A program made the position numbers and the translations under genes. From Pedobacter frigidisoli (GTDB lineage: Bacteria; Bacteroidota; Bacteroidia; Sphingobacteriales; Sphingobacteriaceae), in NCBI RefSeq assembly GCF_004331675.1, contig NZ_SJSN01000002.1:62001-126000 (forward strand): DNA of 64,000 bases, in the 5' to 3' direction. The notes beneath the pieces are model-generated. The model did not search any database. It was not told the origin of the DNA and saw nothing but the letters and a program-made list of their open reading frames with translations. Positions 1-9,112 of the stretch are shown piece after piece (the first letter of the stretch is position 1; each line of letters begins with the position of its first letter).

Positions 1-1
1 G

Positions 2-1192
2 TTTAGGTTTTGGGCAACAGTGGATAACGCTAATACCTGGATTGTGCTAAGTCGTTTAGGTGCCGATTGGATAAATACCGACCATCCTGCGCAGCTGGCT
101 GAATTTTATTCACATCAGGAGAAGTTAACCTATACTAACCCTAATCCGTATCCGGTTTACACGCCGAATTATAAATCTGATGGCATAAATAAAAAGGTTA
201 AGAATGTAATTTTATTAATTGGCGATGGAATGGGGCTTGCACAAATTCATGCAGGGTTGGTTGCTAATCATGGAGATTTAAATATCAGTAGAATTAAGAA
301 TATTGGTTTTTCGCAAACGGCTGCTGCAAATTCAGATAATACGGATTCTGCTGCAGGAGCTACAGCAATGGCGACTGGAGAGAAAACTAACAACCGTTAT
401 ATCGGCATGGGAACCGATAATAAAAACAGGACAAACCTTGTAGATACACTAAGTGGCTTTGGTATTAAGAGTGGCATTATCAGTGTTGGCGATATTACTG
501 ATGCCACACCAGCTGCTTTTTATTCACACCAAACCGAGCGAACAATGAGTAATGAAATTGCAGCTGATTTGCTAACATCCAAAACAGATATTTTAGTTGG
601 CTCAAATCAAACAGCTTTTTTAAGTAATAAAAAAGATGCTGGCCTAATGGATAAATTAATAAAATCGGGCTTTACGCTGAACAAGAATTTTGCAGATTTT
701 TCTAAACAAACCTCTGGCAAACAATTGGTTTTGATGGAGAATGATGAAACTCGCTCCATGTTGAAAGGTCGCGGAGATATTTTAAGGCAATCTCTCTTAA
801 AAAGCGTTGAAATACTTAATAAAAACCCCAAAGGGTTTTTCATAATGGCAGAAGGTGCACAAATAGATCACGGAGGGCATTCGAATGATTTGCCTTATGT
901 AGTTACTGAGATGCATGATTTCGATAAAACGATTGAATCTGCATTACGTTTTGCTGATCAAAACGAAGAGACACTGGTAATCATCACCGCAGACCATGAA
1001 ACAGGGGGCTTGACCCTTTTGGATGCTGAAACCAAGAGCGGAAAAATTACTGGCCATTTTAGTACCGATGATCACACCAATATTATGGTGCCAGTATTTG
1101 CATATGGTCCACAATCTGGCGAATTCCGAGGGATGTATCCAAATACAGATATCTTTAAGAAGATAATGATGCTTCTAACGAAATCTAAATAG
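2..1192 (+). CDS. Phosphodiesterase-alkaline phosphatase fusion, C-terminal part (5' truncated by window)
   Basis: The frame is open to the left edge, so this is the 3' end of a longer gene. The first ~30 codons (FRFWATVDNANTW, then GADWINTD) resemble the end of a glycerophosphodiester phosphodiesterase/PI-PLC-like TIM barrel. The rest is a PhoA-family alkaline phosphatase. Counting from the GTG at base 20, visible landmarks are the metal ligand in IGDGMG (Asp69), the nucleophile region TDSAAGATAMATG (Ser110), AEGAQIDHGGHSND, the metal-binding TADHETGGL and a late TGHFSTDDH. It would hydrolyse phosphate monoesters in the periplasm or outside, perhaps after the other domain releases a phosphoester. 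The GTG at base 20 is not a credible true start because the fold continues upstream. The domain assignment is firm; the fusion rests on the short visible upstream part. Confidence 0.85.
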   Translation, partial: FRFWATVDNANTWIVLSRLGADWINTDHPAQLAEFYSHQEKLTYTNPNPYPVYTPNYKSDGINKKVKNVILLIGDGMGLAQIHAGLVANHGDLNISRIKNIGFSQTAAANSDNTDSAAGATAMATGEKTNNRYIGMGTDNKNRTNLVDTLSGFGIKSGIISVGDITDATPAAFYSHQTERTMSNEIAADLLTSKTDILVGSNQTAFLSNKKDAGLMDKLIKSGFTLNKNFADFSKQTSGKQLVLMENDETRSMLKGRGDILRQSLLKSVEILNKNPKGFFIMAEGAQIDHGGHSNDLPYVVTEMHDFDKTIESALRFADQNEETLVIITADHETGGLTLLDAETKSGKITGHFSTDDHTNIMVPVFAYGPQSGEFRGMYPNTDIFKKIMMLLTKSK

Positions 1193-1505
1193 TCCATCAA
1201 ATTCATATTTGAAGATACCCGATTCTAAAATTAAATACACAGTACGTTTTCCAACAAATGCCTATTTTACCTCAAATTTAGGTTGTGAAAAGCTTCGGGC
1301 ATCTCATAAAGTTAAACTGAAAACATTCCAGTTTTGCATAAGGAATATTATCATTTATTTACACAAACACAATAACGAACGTTCTTGGTTTATAAAGTCT
1401 ATCTGCTGATATAGATTTTTTAGTGGGTTAATGATCATTATACATCTTTATGGCCTCGGTTTTTTTTAAGAATTCTCTTTTATAAAAGATGTTTATTTTA
1501 GCTTA
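1193..1505. other. Intergenic region without supported gene
   Basis: AT-rich spacer between the phosphatase gene and a small unknown gene. A 66-codon open frame at 1209-1409 has no recognisable domain, a lysine-rich low-information translation and no sensible start, so I do not call it. No clear terminator or RNA gene is visible. Confidence 0.5.
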
Positions 1506-1874
1506 TTGTTGATAAATGTCAATTATAGAGGTGCTTTTTGCTCTTCAGTTTTAAACTCGCTTGTAAAAAAGGGTGTGATTTGTGATATTGCGCTTCATTC
1601 AACTAAGCTAAATTATCCCATTATGCCAGTCTCTCAACACGGAAAATTTGTTCGCGTACAAAACACCTATATTAAAATTGATAGTATTGTAATTGTAAGG
1701 CCAAAGGATTTGGTTCAATATGATCATGAAGATCGAATATTAAGCAAGGATTTTCCAGAGATACACATTGAAACTACAAAAGGCTCGTTTCCGTTTTTAT
1801 TTCAAGAATTCGATCAACGGGATCTAGCGTTAGATACACTCTTAGGCATCATAACAAATTCAGAAGATCTTTAG
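1506..1874 (+). CDS. Conserved-looking hypothetical protein (83-122 aa)
   Basis: I do not recognise this family. The C-terminal 80 residues look like a real folded protein: alternating beta strands (KFVRVQNTYIKIDSIVIVRPKD), then charged and aromatic residues, ending LFQEFDQRDLALDTLLGII. The strand pattern faintly recalls a LytTR-type DNA-binding domain, but I would not assert that. The start is unclear: a TTG at 1506 or 1509 gives about 122 aa, and the first in-frame ATG at 1623 gives 83 aa. The part before 1623 (CDIALHSTKLNYP) reads plausibly as protein. It stands alone between the phosphatase and DUF72 genes. Confidence 0.5.
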   Translation: MLINVNYRGAFCSSVLNSLVKKGVICDIALHSTKLNYPIMPVSQHGKFVRVQNTYIKIDSIVIVRPKDLVQYDHEDRILSKDFPEIHIETTKGSFPFLFQEFDQRDLALDTLLGIITNSEDL

Positions 1875-1993
1875 CTGAATTACTACTATCAGTTGTATTT
1901 TAAGTTTATTTATTCTTAACATATCAGCACCAACAACTCCAAATACTAAACCGGTTTGGCAACAATTTAGAGCCAATCCTTGTTATGGGTTAA

Positions 1994-2776
1994 ATGCCGA
2001 ATATGGAAACTAGGATCAATAATTATTATACCGGCACAAGTGGCTTGCTCTTACCAGTGCCAAATAAACAGTTTTATCCCGAAGAATTTAAGGAGAAATC
2101 GAGGCTCTGTTATTATGCTTCTTTGGTGAATAGTATTGAGATTAATAGTTCCTTTTACAAAATTCCACAAGCAACTACGTTAAGGAAATGGGCAGGTGAT
2201 GTGCCAGAAAATTTTCGTTTTACATTTAAGCTTTTTAAGGAGATAACGCATACTCCTGATCTACGTTTCGATGCCTCGCTCTTAAATAAGTTTATGGAAA
2301 CCATTGCAGCAGTTGGAGGAAAGAAAGGTTGTCTTTTGGTTCAGTTTCCACCAAGCATACGAATTAATCATTTGCCTCAAATATCCAATCTTGCAGCGAT
2401 GTTAAGGGATAATGATCCATTAAAAGAATGGAGTATAGCAATGGAATTTAGGCATTCATCGCTTTATGTAAGTCAGCTTCGAGAACTTTTAGCTGCTTTC
2501 GATATAGCAAGCGTAATCCATGATAAGGGAACGGCCAGCAGTCCGATGGACATGAGCGATGCCGATTTTGTTTACCTTAGATTTCATGGGCCTGACGGAA
2601 ATTACAAAGGCAGTTATTCAGCCGATATTCTCGCAGAATACGCCAGCTATATTGTCGATTGGATGATAGAGGGAAAAAAAGTCTATGCCTATTTCAACAA
2701 TACTATGGGCAATGCACATGGCAATCTTAATACCTTATGTGGTTTTGTTAAAACAGGACTTTCCAATGAGGATTAG
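1994..2776 (+). CDS. DUF72 (YecE-like) family protein
   Basis: 260 aa, the usual length for DUF72, a TIM-barrel family of unknown biochemical role. Matching landmarks are GTSG near the N-terminus, FYPEEF, the EINSSFYKIP segment, FRFTFKLFKEITH, LVQFPPS, the MEFRHSS motif and the late YLRFHG followed by KVYAYFNNTMGNAH. The last motif is the family signature. The ATG at 1994 is preferred; an in-frame ATG at 2003 is possible. No signal peptide is present, so it is cytosolic. It lies just upstream of the DUF892/catalase pair, although a weak terminator separates them. Confidence 0.9.
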   Translation: MPNMETRINNYYTGTSGLLLPVPNKQFYPEEFKEKSRLCYYASLVNSIEINSSFYKIPQATTLRKWAGDVPENFRFTFKLFKEITHTPDLRFDASLLNKFMETIAAVGGKKGCLLVQFPPSIRINHLPQISNLAAMLRDNDPLKEWSIAMEFRHSSLYVSQLRELLAAFDIASVIHDKGTASSPMDMSDADFVYLRFHGPDGNYKGSYSADILAEYASYIVDWMIEGKKVYAYFNNTMGNAHGNLNTLCGFVKTGLSNED

Positions 2777-2800
2777 GTATAAAATCTAGATAGTATTAAG

Positions 2801-2827
2801 ATCACCTCGATTTTAAGGTAGATTTTT
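2801..2827 (+). terminator. Possible intrinsic terminator after the DUF72 gene
   Basis: ATCACCT pairs with AGGTAGAT, with one bulged base, followed by a short T run. The stem is weak, but it lies 25 bases after the stop codon. Confidence 0.35.
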
Positions 2828-2974
2828 ATGTTCTCGAATTGTGTTTTAGTTAGGATGCTATTTTTCTGCCACCAACAAAACTTGTGTTTCTAAGTTTATA
2901 TCGATAGCATCAAATAAGCAAAACTATTGCAAAAACTTTAGGTTGTATAAATACTACAAACTAGAGAACATACC

Positions 2975-3529
2975 ATGAAAACAAAAGAAAGTGGAAGCGA
3001 TGCAAAATTTGCGACCAAAACAACCTCGAAAGAATCTCCAGCCTTAAGTGCACTTTTTAAGGATTCGATCGCAGACCTATATTGGGCTGAAAATCATTTG
3101 GTAAAGGCACTCCCTAAAATGATTTCTGCAGCAACTGCACCAGAACTTAAAAATGCAATCGAATCGCACCTTGCGGAAACAAAAGTACATGTGGAAAGGC
3201 TAGAGCAGATTTTTGAACTTTTAGGCGAGAAAGTAGTAGCAAAAAAATGCGACGCAATGGAAGGGATTACCAAAGAAGCAGAAGGTATTGTTGAAGAAAC
3301 CGAGCCAGGAACCGCCACCAGAGATGTCGGGATTATTTTAGCCTCACAAAAGGTAGAACATTATGAAATCGCTAGCTACGGTGGGCTATACCAACTGGCT
3401 ACCACTTTAGGTTTACCCGAGGTTGCCGAACTTTTGGAACAAACGCTTGCAGAAGAAAAACTTGCTGATATCAAATTAACCGATATCGCAGAAAATGAAA
3501 TTAATTATAAAGCAGCTGAAGAAGCTTAA
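2975..3529 (+). CDS. DUF892 ferritin-like protein (YciE/YciF type)
   Basis: 184 aa, all-helical DUF892 protein, a four-helix ferritin-like family linked to general stress. After a ~25-residue polar leader, ALFKDSIADLYWAENHLVKALPKM is the typical first helix with its DLYWAE metal-site motif. Later landmarks are HLAETKVHVERLEQIF, KCDAMEGITKEAEG, and a final helix with QKVEHYEIASYG and EEKLADIKLTDIAE. The conserved Glu/His residues fit a di-iron site. It ends 10 bases before the catalase start, so the two are almost certainly co-transcribed; a role in iron or peroxide handling is an inference from that context. Confidence 0.92.
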   Translation: MKTKESGSDAKFATKTTSKESPALSALFKDSIADLYWAENHLVKALPKMISAATAPELKNAIESHLAETKVHVERLEQIFELLGEKVVAKKCDAMEGITKEAEGIVEETEPGTATRDVGIILASQKVEHYEIASYGGLYQLATTLGLPEVAELLEQTLAEEKLADIKLTDIAENEINYKAAEEA

Positions 3530-3539
3530 ACGTAAAGAT

Positions 3540-5732
3540 ATGGCAAAGAAAACTTCTGAAAAAAGTGCTGCTCCTGCACAACAGGAAAACGATAAAACAA
3601 CAAAACTAAAATCATTTGTTGCAAATTCAAATGGTGAGTTTATGACTACTAACCACGGTTTGAGGATTAACGATGATCAGAATTCATTAAAAGCAGGGGA
3701 AAGAGGTGCAACGTTGCTCGAAGATTTTATCCTAAGGGAAAAAATTACCCACTTCGATCATGAGCGGATTCCAGAACGTATTGTTCATGCAAGAGGTTCG
3801 GCTGCCCACGGTACTTTCCAGGTGTATAAAGATATGTCGGAAATAACACGTGCCGCATTTTTGTGTGATCCAGGAGCCGAAACACCTGTTTTTGTAAGAT
3901 TTTCAACGGTAGCAGGATCTAGGGGATCGAGTGATTTGGCTCGTGACGTTCGTGGTTTTGCCGTGAAATTCTATACGCAAGAAGGAAATTTCGATCTTGT
4001 AGGCAACAATATGCCTGTATTCTTTATCCAAGATGCCATTAAGTTTCCAGATTTAATACATGCGGTAAAGCCTGAGCCAGATAACGAAATGCCACAGGCA
4101 GCATCTGCACATGATACCTTTTGGGATTTTATCTCTCAAATGCCAGAATCATCTCACATGATGATGTGGGCAATGAGCGATCGTGCCCTGCCAAGAAGTT
4201 ACCGAATGATGGAGGGCTTCGGTGTGCATACCTTTAGATTTGTTAACGCGAAGGGTGTAGCCAGTTTCGTTAAATTTCATTGGAAACCATTATTAGGTGT
4301 GCATGCTGTTGCTTGGGATGAGGCGCAGAACATTTCTGGTAAAGACCCTGATTTTCACCGTAGAGATTTGTGGGATGCAATTGAGGCCGGTGCCTTTCCA
4401 GAATGGGAATTGGGTGTGCAAATTATACCTGAAGAGGATGAGTTTAAGTTTGAATTCGATCTCTTAGATCCAACTAAACTCATTCCTGAAGAACTTGTGC
4501 CTGTACAACGTATTGGTAAAATGACGCTTAACCGAAACCCAGATAACTTTTTTGCCGAAACCGAGCAAGTAGCTTTTCATGTTGGGCATGTAGTACCGGG
4601 AATAGATTTTAGTAATGATCCACTATTGCAAGGCCGACTTTTTTCTTACACGGATACACAATTAATTCGCCTTGGTGGACCTAATTTTCACGAAATACCA
4701 ATTAATAGGCCTGTTGTTCTCGTACATAATAATCAAAGGGATGGCCACATGCGCCAAACCATAAATAGAGGCAAAACGAGTTATGGGCCGAATGATATTG
4801 CGGCAAATGATCCACAGCAGGCAAAGGCTTCTGATGGCGGTTTTGTAAGTTATAACGAACGAATTGATGCGAAAAAAATTAGAGCAAGAAGTAGAAGCTT
4901 TTTTGATCATTTTTCTCAGGCAAGATTATTCTTTAATTCTCAAAGCGATCCAGAGAAGAATCACATTATCGATGCCTTAAGCTTTGAGTTGGGTAAGGTT
5001 AAGGCAATTTCTATTCGAGAACGGATGTTGGCAATACTCTCTCAAATAGATAAGGGTTTAGCTGCAGAAGTGGCTTTTGCCTTAGGTCTTCATATTCCAA
5101 AAATTCCGCTCGAAGAACTAAATAACAGCATTCCTGCAGATGGAAATAGAGCTGATTATGCTTCGAAAAATCCAGAGGGAAGTTTAGCTAAATCGGATGC
5201 ATTAAGTATGCTAGGTACTGTTAAAGATACCATTAAAACTAGAAAAATAGCCATTCTAGCGGCTGATGGTGTGGACGAAGTATCATTGAGTAAGGTTAAG
5301 GATTTGCTAATTGCCAATGGTGCGGTTGTACATATTATTGCTCCAAAGCTTGGTAATATTATCGCTAAGGGTGATACAAAAATCAAAGTTGATGAGAGCT
5401 TCCTTACCGCGGCATCTGTACTTTACGACGCTGTTTATGTGCCTGGAGGTGGAAATTCAGTTGCAACTTTAGAAGCTGAGGCTAATGCAGTTCACTTTTT
5501 AAATGAAGCGTTTAAGCATTGTAAGGCAATTGCAGCTGACGATGAAGCAATTCAGGTACTAGAATCGACCTATTTCTTTAAAAAACTTCCTGCAGAATAT
5601 TCAACAGAGACGGTTTTGAGAGAAGGCATCTTAGTTTCTGGCGACATTAAAAAACTGGGTAATACCTTTGTGCAGATGATTGCCATGCACCGCTTTTGGG
5701 AAAGGGAAAATCCAAGGAAAATTCCGGCATAG
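3540..5732 (+). CDS. katE: Catalase, large-subunit (HPII/KatE-type)
   Basis: 730 aa monofunctional haem catalase of the large-subunit clade. It converts two H2O2 to water and O2 in the cytosol. Seen directly: distal His83 in IVHARGSAAHG, the catalytic Asn in LVGNNMPVFF (Asn156/157) and the proximal haem ligand Tyr370 in RLFSYTDTQ. The His-Tyr spacing of 287 is the same as I recall for E. coli HPII. From about residue 567 a DJ-1/PfpI-like flavodoxin-fold domain follows (RKIAILAADGVDEVSL, later VPGGGNSV), as expected for this clade. The ATG at 3540 is chosen: the open frame extends to 3495, but that would overlap the DUF892 gene and add a non-homologous Lys-rich leader. It follows DUF892 by 10 bases and is followed by a strong terminator. 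Confidence 0.97.
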   Translation: MAKKTSEKSAAPAQQENDKTTKLKSFVANSNGEFMTTNHGLRINDDQNSLKAGERGATLLEDFILREKITHFDHERIPERIVHARGSAAHGTFQVYKDMSEITRAAFLCDPGAETPVFVRFSTVAGSRGSSDLARDVRGFAVKFYTQEGNFDLVGNNMPVFFIQDAIKFPDLIHAVKPEPDNEMPQAASAHDTFWDFISQMPESSHMMMWAMSDRALPRSYRMMEGFGVHTFRFVNAKGVASFVKFHWKPLLGVHAVAWDEAQNISGKDPDFHRRDLWDAIEAGAFPEWELGVQIIPEEDEFKFEFDLLDPTKLIPEELVPVQRIGKMTLNRNPDNFFAETEQVAFHVGHVVPGIDFSNDPLLQGRLFSYTDTQLIRLGGPNFHEIPINRPVVLVHNNQRDGHMRQTINRGKTSYGPNDIAANDPQQAKASDGGFVSYNERIDAKKIRARSRSFFDHFSQARLFFNSQSDPEKNHIIDALSFELGKVKAISIRERMLAILSQIDKGLAAEVAFALGLHIPKIPLEELNNSIPADGNRADYASKNPEGSLAKSDALSMLGTVKDTIKTRKIAILAADGVDEVSLSKVKDLLIANGAVVHIIAPKLGNIIAKGDTKIKVDESFLTAASVLYDAVYVPGGGNSVATLEAEANAVHFLNEAFKHCKAIAADDEAIQVLESTYFFKKLPAEYSTETVLREGILVSGDIKKLGNTFVQMIAMHRFWERENPRKIPA

Positions 5733-5750
5733 GATTACAAAACATAAATT

Positions 5751-5778
5751 AGTGAAAGTCGTTTGGCTTTCACTTTTT
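5751..5778 (+). terminator. Intrinsic terminator between catalase and the next gene
   Basis: Perfect 8-bp stem AGTGAAAG/CTTTCACT with an 8-base loop, followed directly by a T run and a second T-rich stretch. It starts 18 bases after the catalase stop and ends only 12 bases before the next ATG. Confidence 0.75.
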
Positions 5779-5790
5779 AAATTTTTTGAT

Positions 5791-6399
5791 ATGGAAGAAG
5801 AAAAAGGATATTTAGCTACAGTGCCTTTACAGCTTACTGGCAGCCAAATGGATATTGTTGAAAAACGTTATGCAAGTTCTGATAGTGAAGCTATTGATCT
5901 TTTTAAAAGAGCATCTTCACGATTATTAACAGTAAATAAGTGGGGAGATTATGCTGGAATATCCTCTTTTCTATTGATGGATGCTCACGGGATTCGAGTC
6001 GATCGACCTGCGCAAAAAGAAGATTATATCAGAATTGATATTCCAGGGCCTGGAACCGAAGCTGGAATGGGCTACGATTGGGTAAAAATTGAGGACATAA
6101 CGAATACACATGAAGAGAATAGGCAAGTACTTTCTATGACGGTAAGACCTTGCAGTCACCCAATTTCTGAAAAGGAAGAAATTGCACATTTTCTTAAAAG
6201 TGAGGCAACTTCCACCTTTGTAATTACCCTAAGTGATTTATGTATTTCTGCTGAGGAGCATGGAAGAAACGAAATGCCAAACACAAGTAATGGTAGTTTT
6301 TTTGATAAGGGTAGAAATTACGTAGTTGGAATGGCAGCTAAACTTGGCTTATCTTACCCGCAATGGAAGAGTTTGGTTAAGGCGCTTTTGCAAGACTAA
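5791..6399 (+). CDS. Hypothetical protein, 202 aa
   Basis: I do not recognise the family. The protein is soluble, with no signal peptide or membrane segment. It has a mixed alpha/beta look: YLATVPLQLTGSQMDIV, then an alpha-helical stretch, then RIDIPGPGTEAGMGYDWVKIE, VLSMTVRPCSHP, a STFVITLSDL strand and a C-terminal helix KSLVKALLQD. The ATG at 5791 is chosen; the open frame extends back to 5680 but overlaps the catalase gene and the terminator hairpin. The 3' end overlaps the convergent ankyrin gene by 23 bases. Its position after catalase suggests a stress-related role, but nothing in the sequence shows one. Confidence 0.75.
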   Translation: MEEEKGYLATVPLQLTGSQMDIVEKRYASSDSEAIDLFKRASSRLLTVNKWGDYAGISSFLLMDAHGIRVDRPAQKEDYIRIDIPGPGTEAGMGYDWVKIEDITNTHEENRQVLSMTVRPCSHPISEKEEIAHFLKSEATSTFVITLSDLCISAEEHGRNEMPNTSNGSFFDKGRNYVVGMAAKLGLSYPQWKSLVKALLQD

Positions 6400-6883
6400 G
6401 TTGATTTGTTGCCGCTTGTAATAAATCTATTCCTTTTTCATTTCCTTGCATTGCGGCAAAATCGATCGCCATTTGTCCGCGAATATCTTTTAAATCAAGG
6501 TTAGCACCACTTTCAATTAACAATTTTAACACATCATTTCTACCAAACATTGCGGCGAACATTAGTGCCGTTCCACCATTTCCATGTTGAAGATTAAGCG
6601 CTGCCCCTTTATCAATTAATAGTTTTGCGATTTCTAAATAGCCTTTAAAGGATACACCCATCAAAGCTGTATTCCCTCCTTTATCGGCTGCATTGATTTC
6701 TGCACCAGCTTCTAATAGTAGCTTTGCAGCCTCAATCTGATTATTGTAACAGGCGATAATTAATGGAGTATAACCCTTTTCATCTCTGTAATTAAGATCA
6801 ACATTTCTACGGATTAGTTCTTTTATTACCGCTATTTCTCCTTTTCTTGCTGCTGGGATGATTAACTCATTTATGTTCTCCAT
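6377..6883 (-). CDS. Ankyrin-repeat protein (168 aa)
   Basis: Four to five ankyrin repeats make up nearly the whole protein, with repeating signatures such as GYTPLIIACYNNQIEAAKLLLEAGAE, GNTALMGVSFKGYLEIAKLLIDKGA and GTALMFAAMFGRNDVLKLLIESGANLD. No signal peptide is seen. Ankyrin proteins bind other proteins. In Pseudomonas, an ankyrin protein (AnkB) encoded beside a catalase gene is known to be needed for full catalase activity, and here too the gene lies next to a catalase. That functional link is an inference. The gene is convergent with, and overlaps by 23 bases, the 202-aa gene. Confidence 0.93.
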   Translation of the reverse strand: MENINELIIPAARKGEIAVIKELIRRNVDLNYRDEKGYTPLIIACYNNQIEAAKLLLEAGAEINAADKGGNTALMGVSFKGYLEIAKLLIDKGAALNLQHGNGGTALMFAAMFGRNDVLKLLIESGANLDLKDIRGQMAIDFAAMQGNEKGIDLLQAATNQLSLAKAP

Positions 6884-6988
6884 GAATACACAACTGTTTT
6901 TTGATGAGAAAGTTTTCTTAAAGGATGGAACATTATATTAATCTCTATTTATGGTTTAAATTATATTCAGAATCTGTATATCGGAATT

Positions 6989-8956
6989 TTAGTTCAACCA
7001 CATTTGCATCATAAAACTAAAAACAGATCCTTTTCCAACCTCACTATCAACCCATATCTTTCCCCCATGCCTTTGTATAATTTCGTGGCAAAGGTAAAGC
7101 CCAATTCCAAAGCCCGAAACTGTTCCAGACATGTTTGATTCTATTCGGTAATATCGCTGAAATACTTTCTCAAAATCTTCAGGTTTAATTCCTATCCCAT
7201 GGTCAGTAACACTTAATTTTACCTCATTTCCTACTTGTATGCAGGCAACATTTATGGTGCTACCGGCAGGAGAATATTTTACGGCGTTACTTATTAAATT
7301 GCCAATTACCTGTGCAATTTTGTCGCGGTCGGCATTTACCATGGTAAATTCTACTGGCTCAAAAATAATGTGGTGACGAGTAATGGTAGGCGTAATATCT
7401 GCACTTATCTCGGTTAGTAGTTCCGCCATGTCAAAAGGCTGTTTCTCAACGCTGATTTTACCCGATTCGAGCCTCGATACATTAAGAAAACCATTAATCA
7501 TCTTATTCATCTTCCTAACCTGGTTTATAGCCTTATCCATAATAAGCGTACCCGAATTATCGCCTTTACTGTTTGCGGTTTTTTGTAGTAGTTGAACGTA
7601 AGCACCTATCGAAGTTAAAGGTGTTTTAAGTTCGTGGCTAACCATTCCTATAAAGTCATTTTTTCGTTGCTCATCTTTCTTAAACTCCGAAACATCCATA
7701 ACAACGCCGGTGAACGATGAAAATTGTCCTGATGGATCAGTTTTAAGGTTTCCAATTGCCCTCAACCACCTCATTTGATTATCGTGAAAACCAACTACAG
7801 GATAGGTAACATCGTAATTTCCACCTCCGTATATTGCTTTTTCAAGTTTTTGGGATACGAATGATCTATATTCCTCAGTAATTTGCGCTAAAGCTTGTTC
7901 AATTGTTATTTCTTCGTCGGCACGATACCCAAAAAGCTCACGTAACCGAACAGATGTGATAAATTCTCTGGTAACCGAATTAATATGCCATGTGCCAAAA
8001 TCTGCTGCTTCAATAGCTAACCTTAAGGCAACCTCGCTATCTTCAAGCATATGGAAAATTTTTTCCATTTCTTTTTTCGATTCTTCAATATCCTCATTTG
8101 CTGCGCTTAACTCCTCATTTGCTGCTGTCAATTCCTCGTTTACGGCACCGAGCGAATCGGTTAGCTCTTGCTTTTCAATCTCAACAAGCTTTCGCTCTGT
8201 GATATCCATCATTACGCCAGCAAATATTGTAAAGCCCTTATTTCCGCTAACGCTGCCTACGGCCCGTAACCATCTTTTAATCCCATCATAATGCCCTGTA
8301 ACCATATAAGTTAAATCGGAAGTGCCACCTTCGAGCATGGTTTTATTGATCGATTCAAGAATCGATTTTCTGTACTCAGGATTAATTTGTTCAATTACAT
8401 CTGTTAAGGTAATTTCTTCATCAGGATAAAATCCAAATAAAACCTTTAATCTATCTGAAGCGATAAGCGTTTGGGTTTGGGTATCTATAGTCCAGGTGCC
8501 AAAATTAGCGGCATCTACTGCTAGTTGAAGTTTTTGTTCAGTTTCTTGCAGCCTAAGGTTCGATTCAACCTTATCTGTTACGTCTGTTGCGGTATGGAGT
8601 ATGCTATTGATGTTTCCATTCGCATCAAAAATGGGTCTGTAAATAAAATCATAATAGGAAACTTTCATTTCGTTGTCGATAAAAAATTCGGCCAACTCAT
8701 CTTTTCCCGTATAAATTTCGGCAGTTTCCCAAACTCGTTTGAGTATATTAAGAAAAGGTTGATTAACCAGTTCGGGTACAGCCTCTCTAAGCGGTTTGCC
8801 AATAACAGATCTATTTTTACCCCAAAAACGAAGCATTGCATCATTGGCAGCTTGGATGATTGTGTTTTCGCCAGTGTATATAGCCGTGGCATTTTCAGAG
8901 AGTGCCAACACATCTAACAACTGATCACTGGTGAACCTTAATTTTTCTAAATCCAT
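6989..8956 (-). CDS. PAS-domain sensor histidine kinase
   Basis: 655 aa soluble sensor kinase with no transmembrane segments. Order: PAS (about 5-130), PAS with PAC (about 140-255), a coiled coil of NEELTAANEELSAANED heptads (about 265-310), a third PAS (about 315-430), HisKA with the phospho-acceptor in FIGMVSHELKTPL, and HATPase_c with N box QVIGNLISNAVKY, VTDHGIGI, FQRYYR and GFGIGLYLCHEI. It autophosphorylates on His in response to a cytosolic or redox cue. The start at 8956 (MDLEKLRF) is preferred over an in-frame ATG at 9001, which adds 15 unlikely residues. No response regulator is adjacent, so it is an orphan here. Confidence 0.95.
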   Translation of the reverse strand: MDLEKLRFTSDQLLDVLALSENATAIYTGENTIIQAANDAMLRFWGKNRSVIGKPLREAVPELVNQPFLNILKRVWETAEIYTGKDELAEFFIDNEMKVSYYDFIYRPIFDANGNINSILHTATDVTDKVESNLRLQETEQKLQLAVDAANFGTWTIDTQTQTLIASDRLKVLFGFYPDEEITLTDVIEQINPEYRKSILESINKTMLEGGTSDLTYMVTGHYDGIKRWLRAVGSVSGNKGFTIFAGVMMDITERKLVEIEKQELTDSLGAVNEELTAANEELSAANEDIEESKKEMEKIFHMLEDSEVALRLAIEAADFGTWHINSVTREFITSVRLRELFGYRADEEITIEQALAQITEEYRSFVSQKLEKAIYGGGNYDVTYPVVGFHDNQMRWLRAIGNLKTDPSGQFSSFTGVVMDVSEFKKDEQRKNDFIGMVSHELKTPLTSIGAYVQLLQKTANSKGDNSGTLIMDKAINQVRKMNKMINGFLNVSRLESGKISVEKQPFDMAELLTEISADITPTITRHHIIFEPVEFTMVNADRDKIAQVIGNLISNAVKYSPAGSTINVACIQVGNEVKLSVTDHGIGIKPEDFEKVFQRYYRIESNMSGTVSGFGIGLYLCHEIIQRHGGKIWVDSEVGKGSVFSFMMQMWLN

Positions 8957-9112
8957 AATTCGATACCGCCAAACGCTATAGGAAGATAAAAAAGAAAACA
9001 AGGTTTAAATTAAAATGTTTGATTGTTTAAACAAACTGAGCAAATAAATGTGCTTGAGTTTTTATAATTATCTTGCTCACGAATAGAATCAATGTATATT
9101 TCTTAAATTGAT

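Noticed and set aside
1209..1409. 66-codon open frame after the phosphatase gene
   Set aside because: No domain, low-complexity basic translation, and no supporting start or spacing signals.
3495..3539. Longer N-terminus for the catalase
   Set aside because: It would overlap the DUF892 gene and adds a Lys-rich segment with no family match; the ATG at 3540 fits.
5680..5790. Longer N-terminus for the 202-aa protein
   Set aside because: It overlaps the catalase 3' end and would read through a clear terminator hairpin.
8525..8917. 130-codon plus-strand frame inside the PAS kinase gene
   Set aside because: It lies opposite conserved PAS-domain codons; its translation has no domain character.
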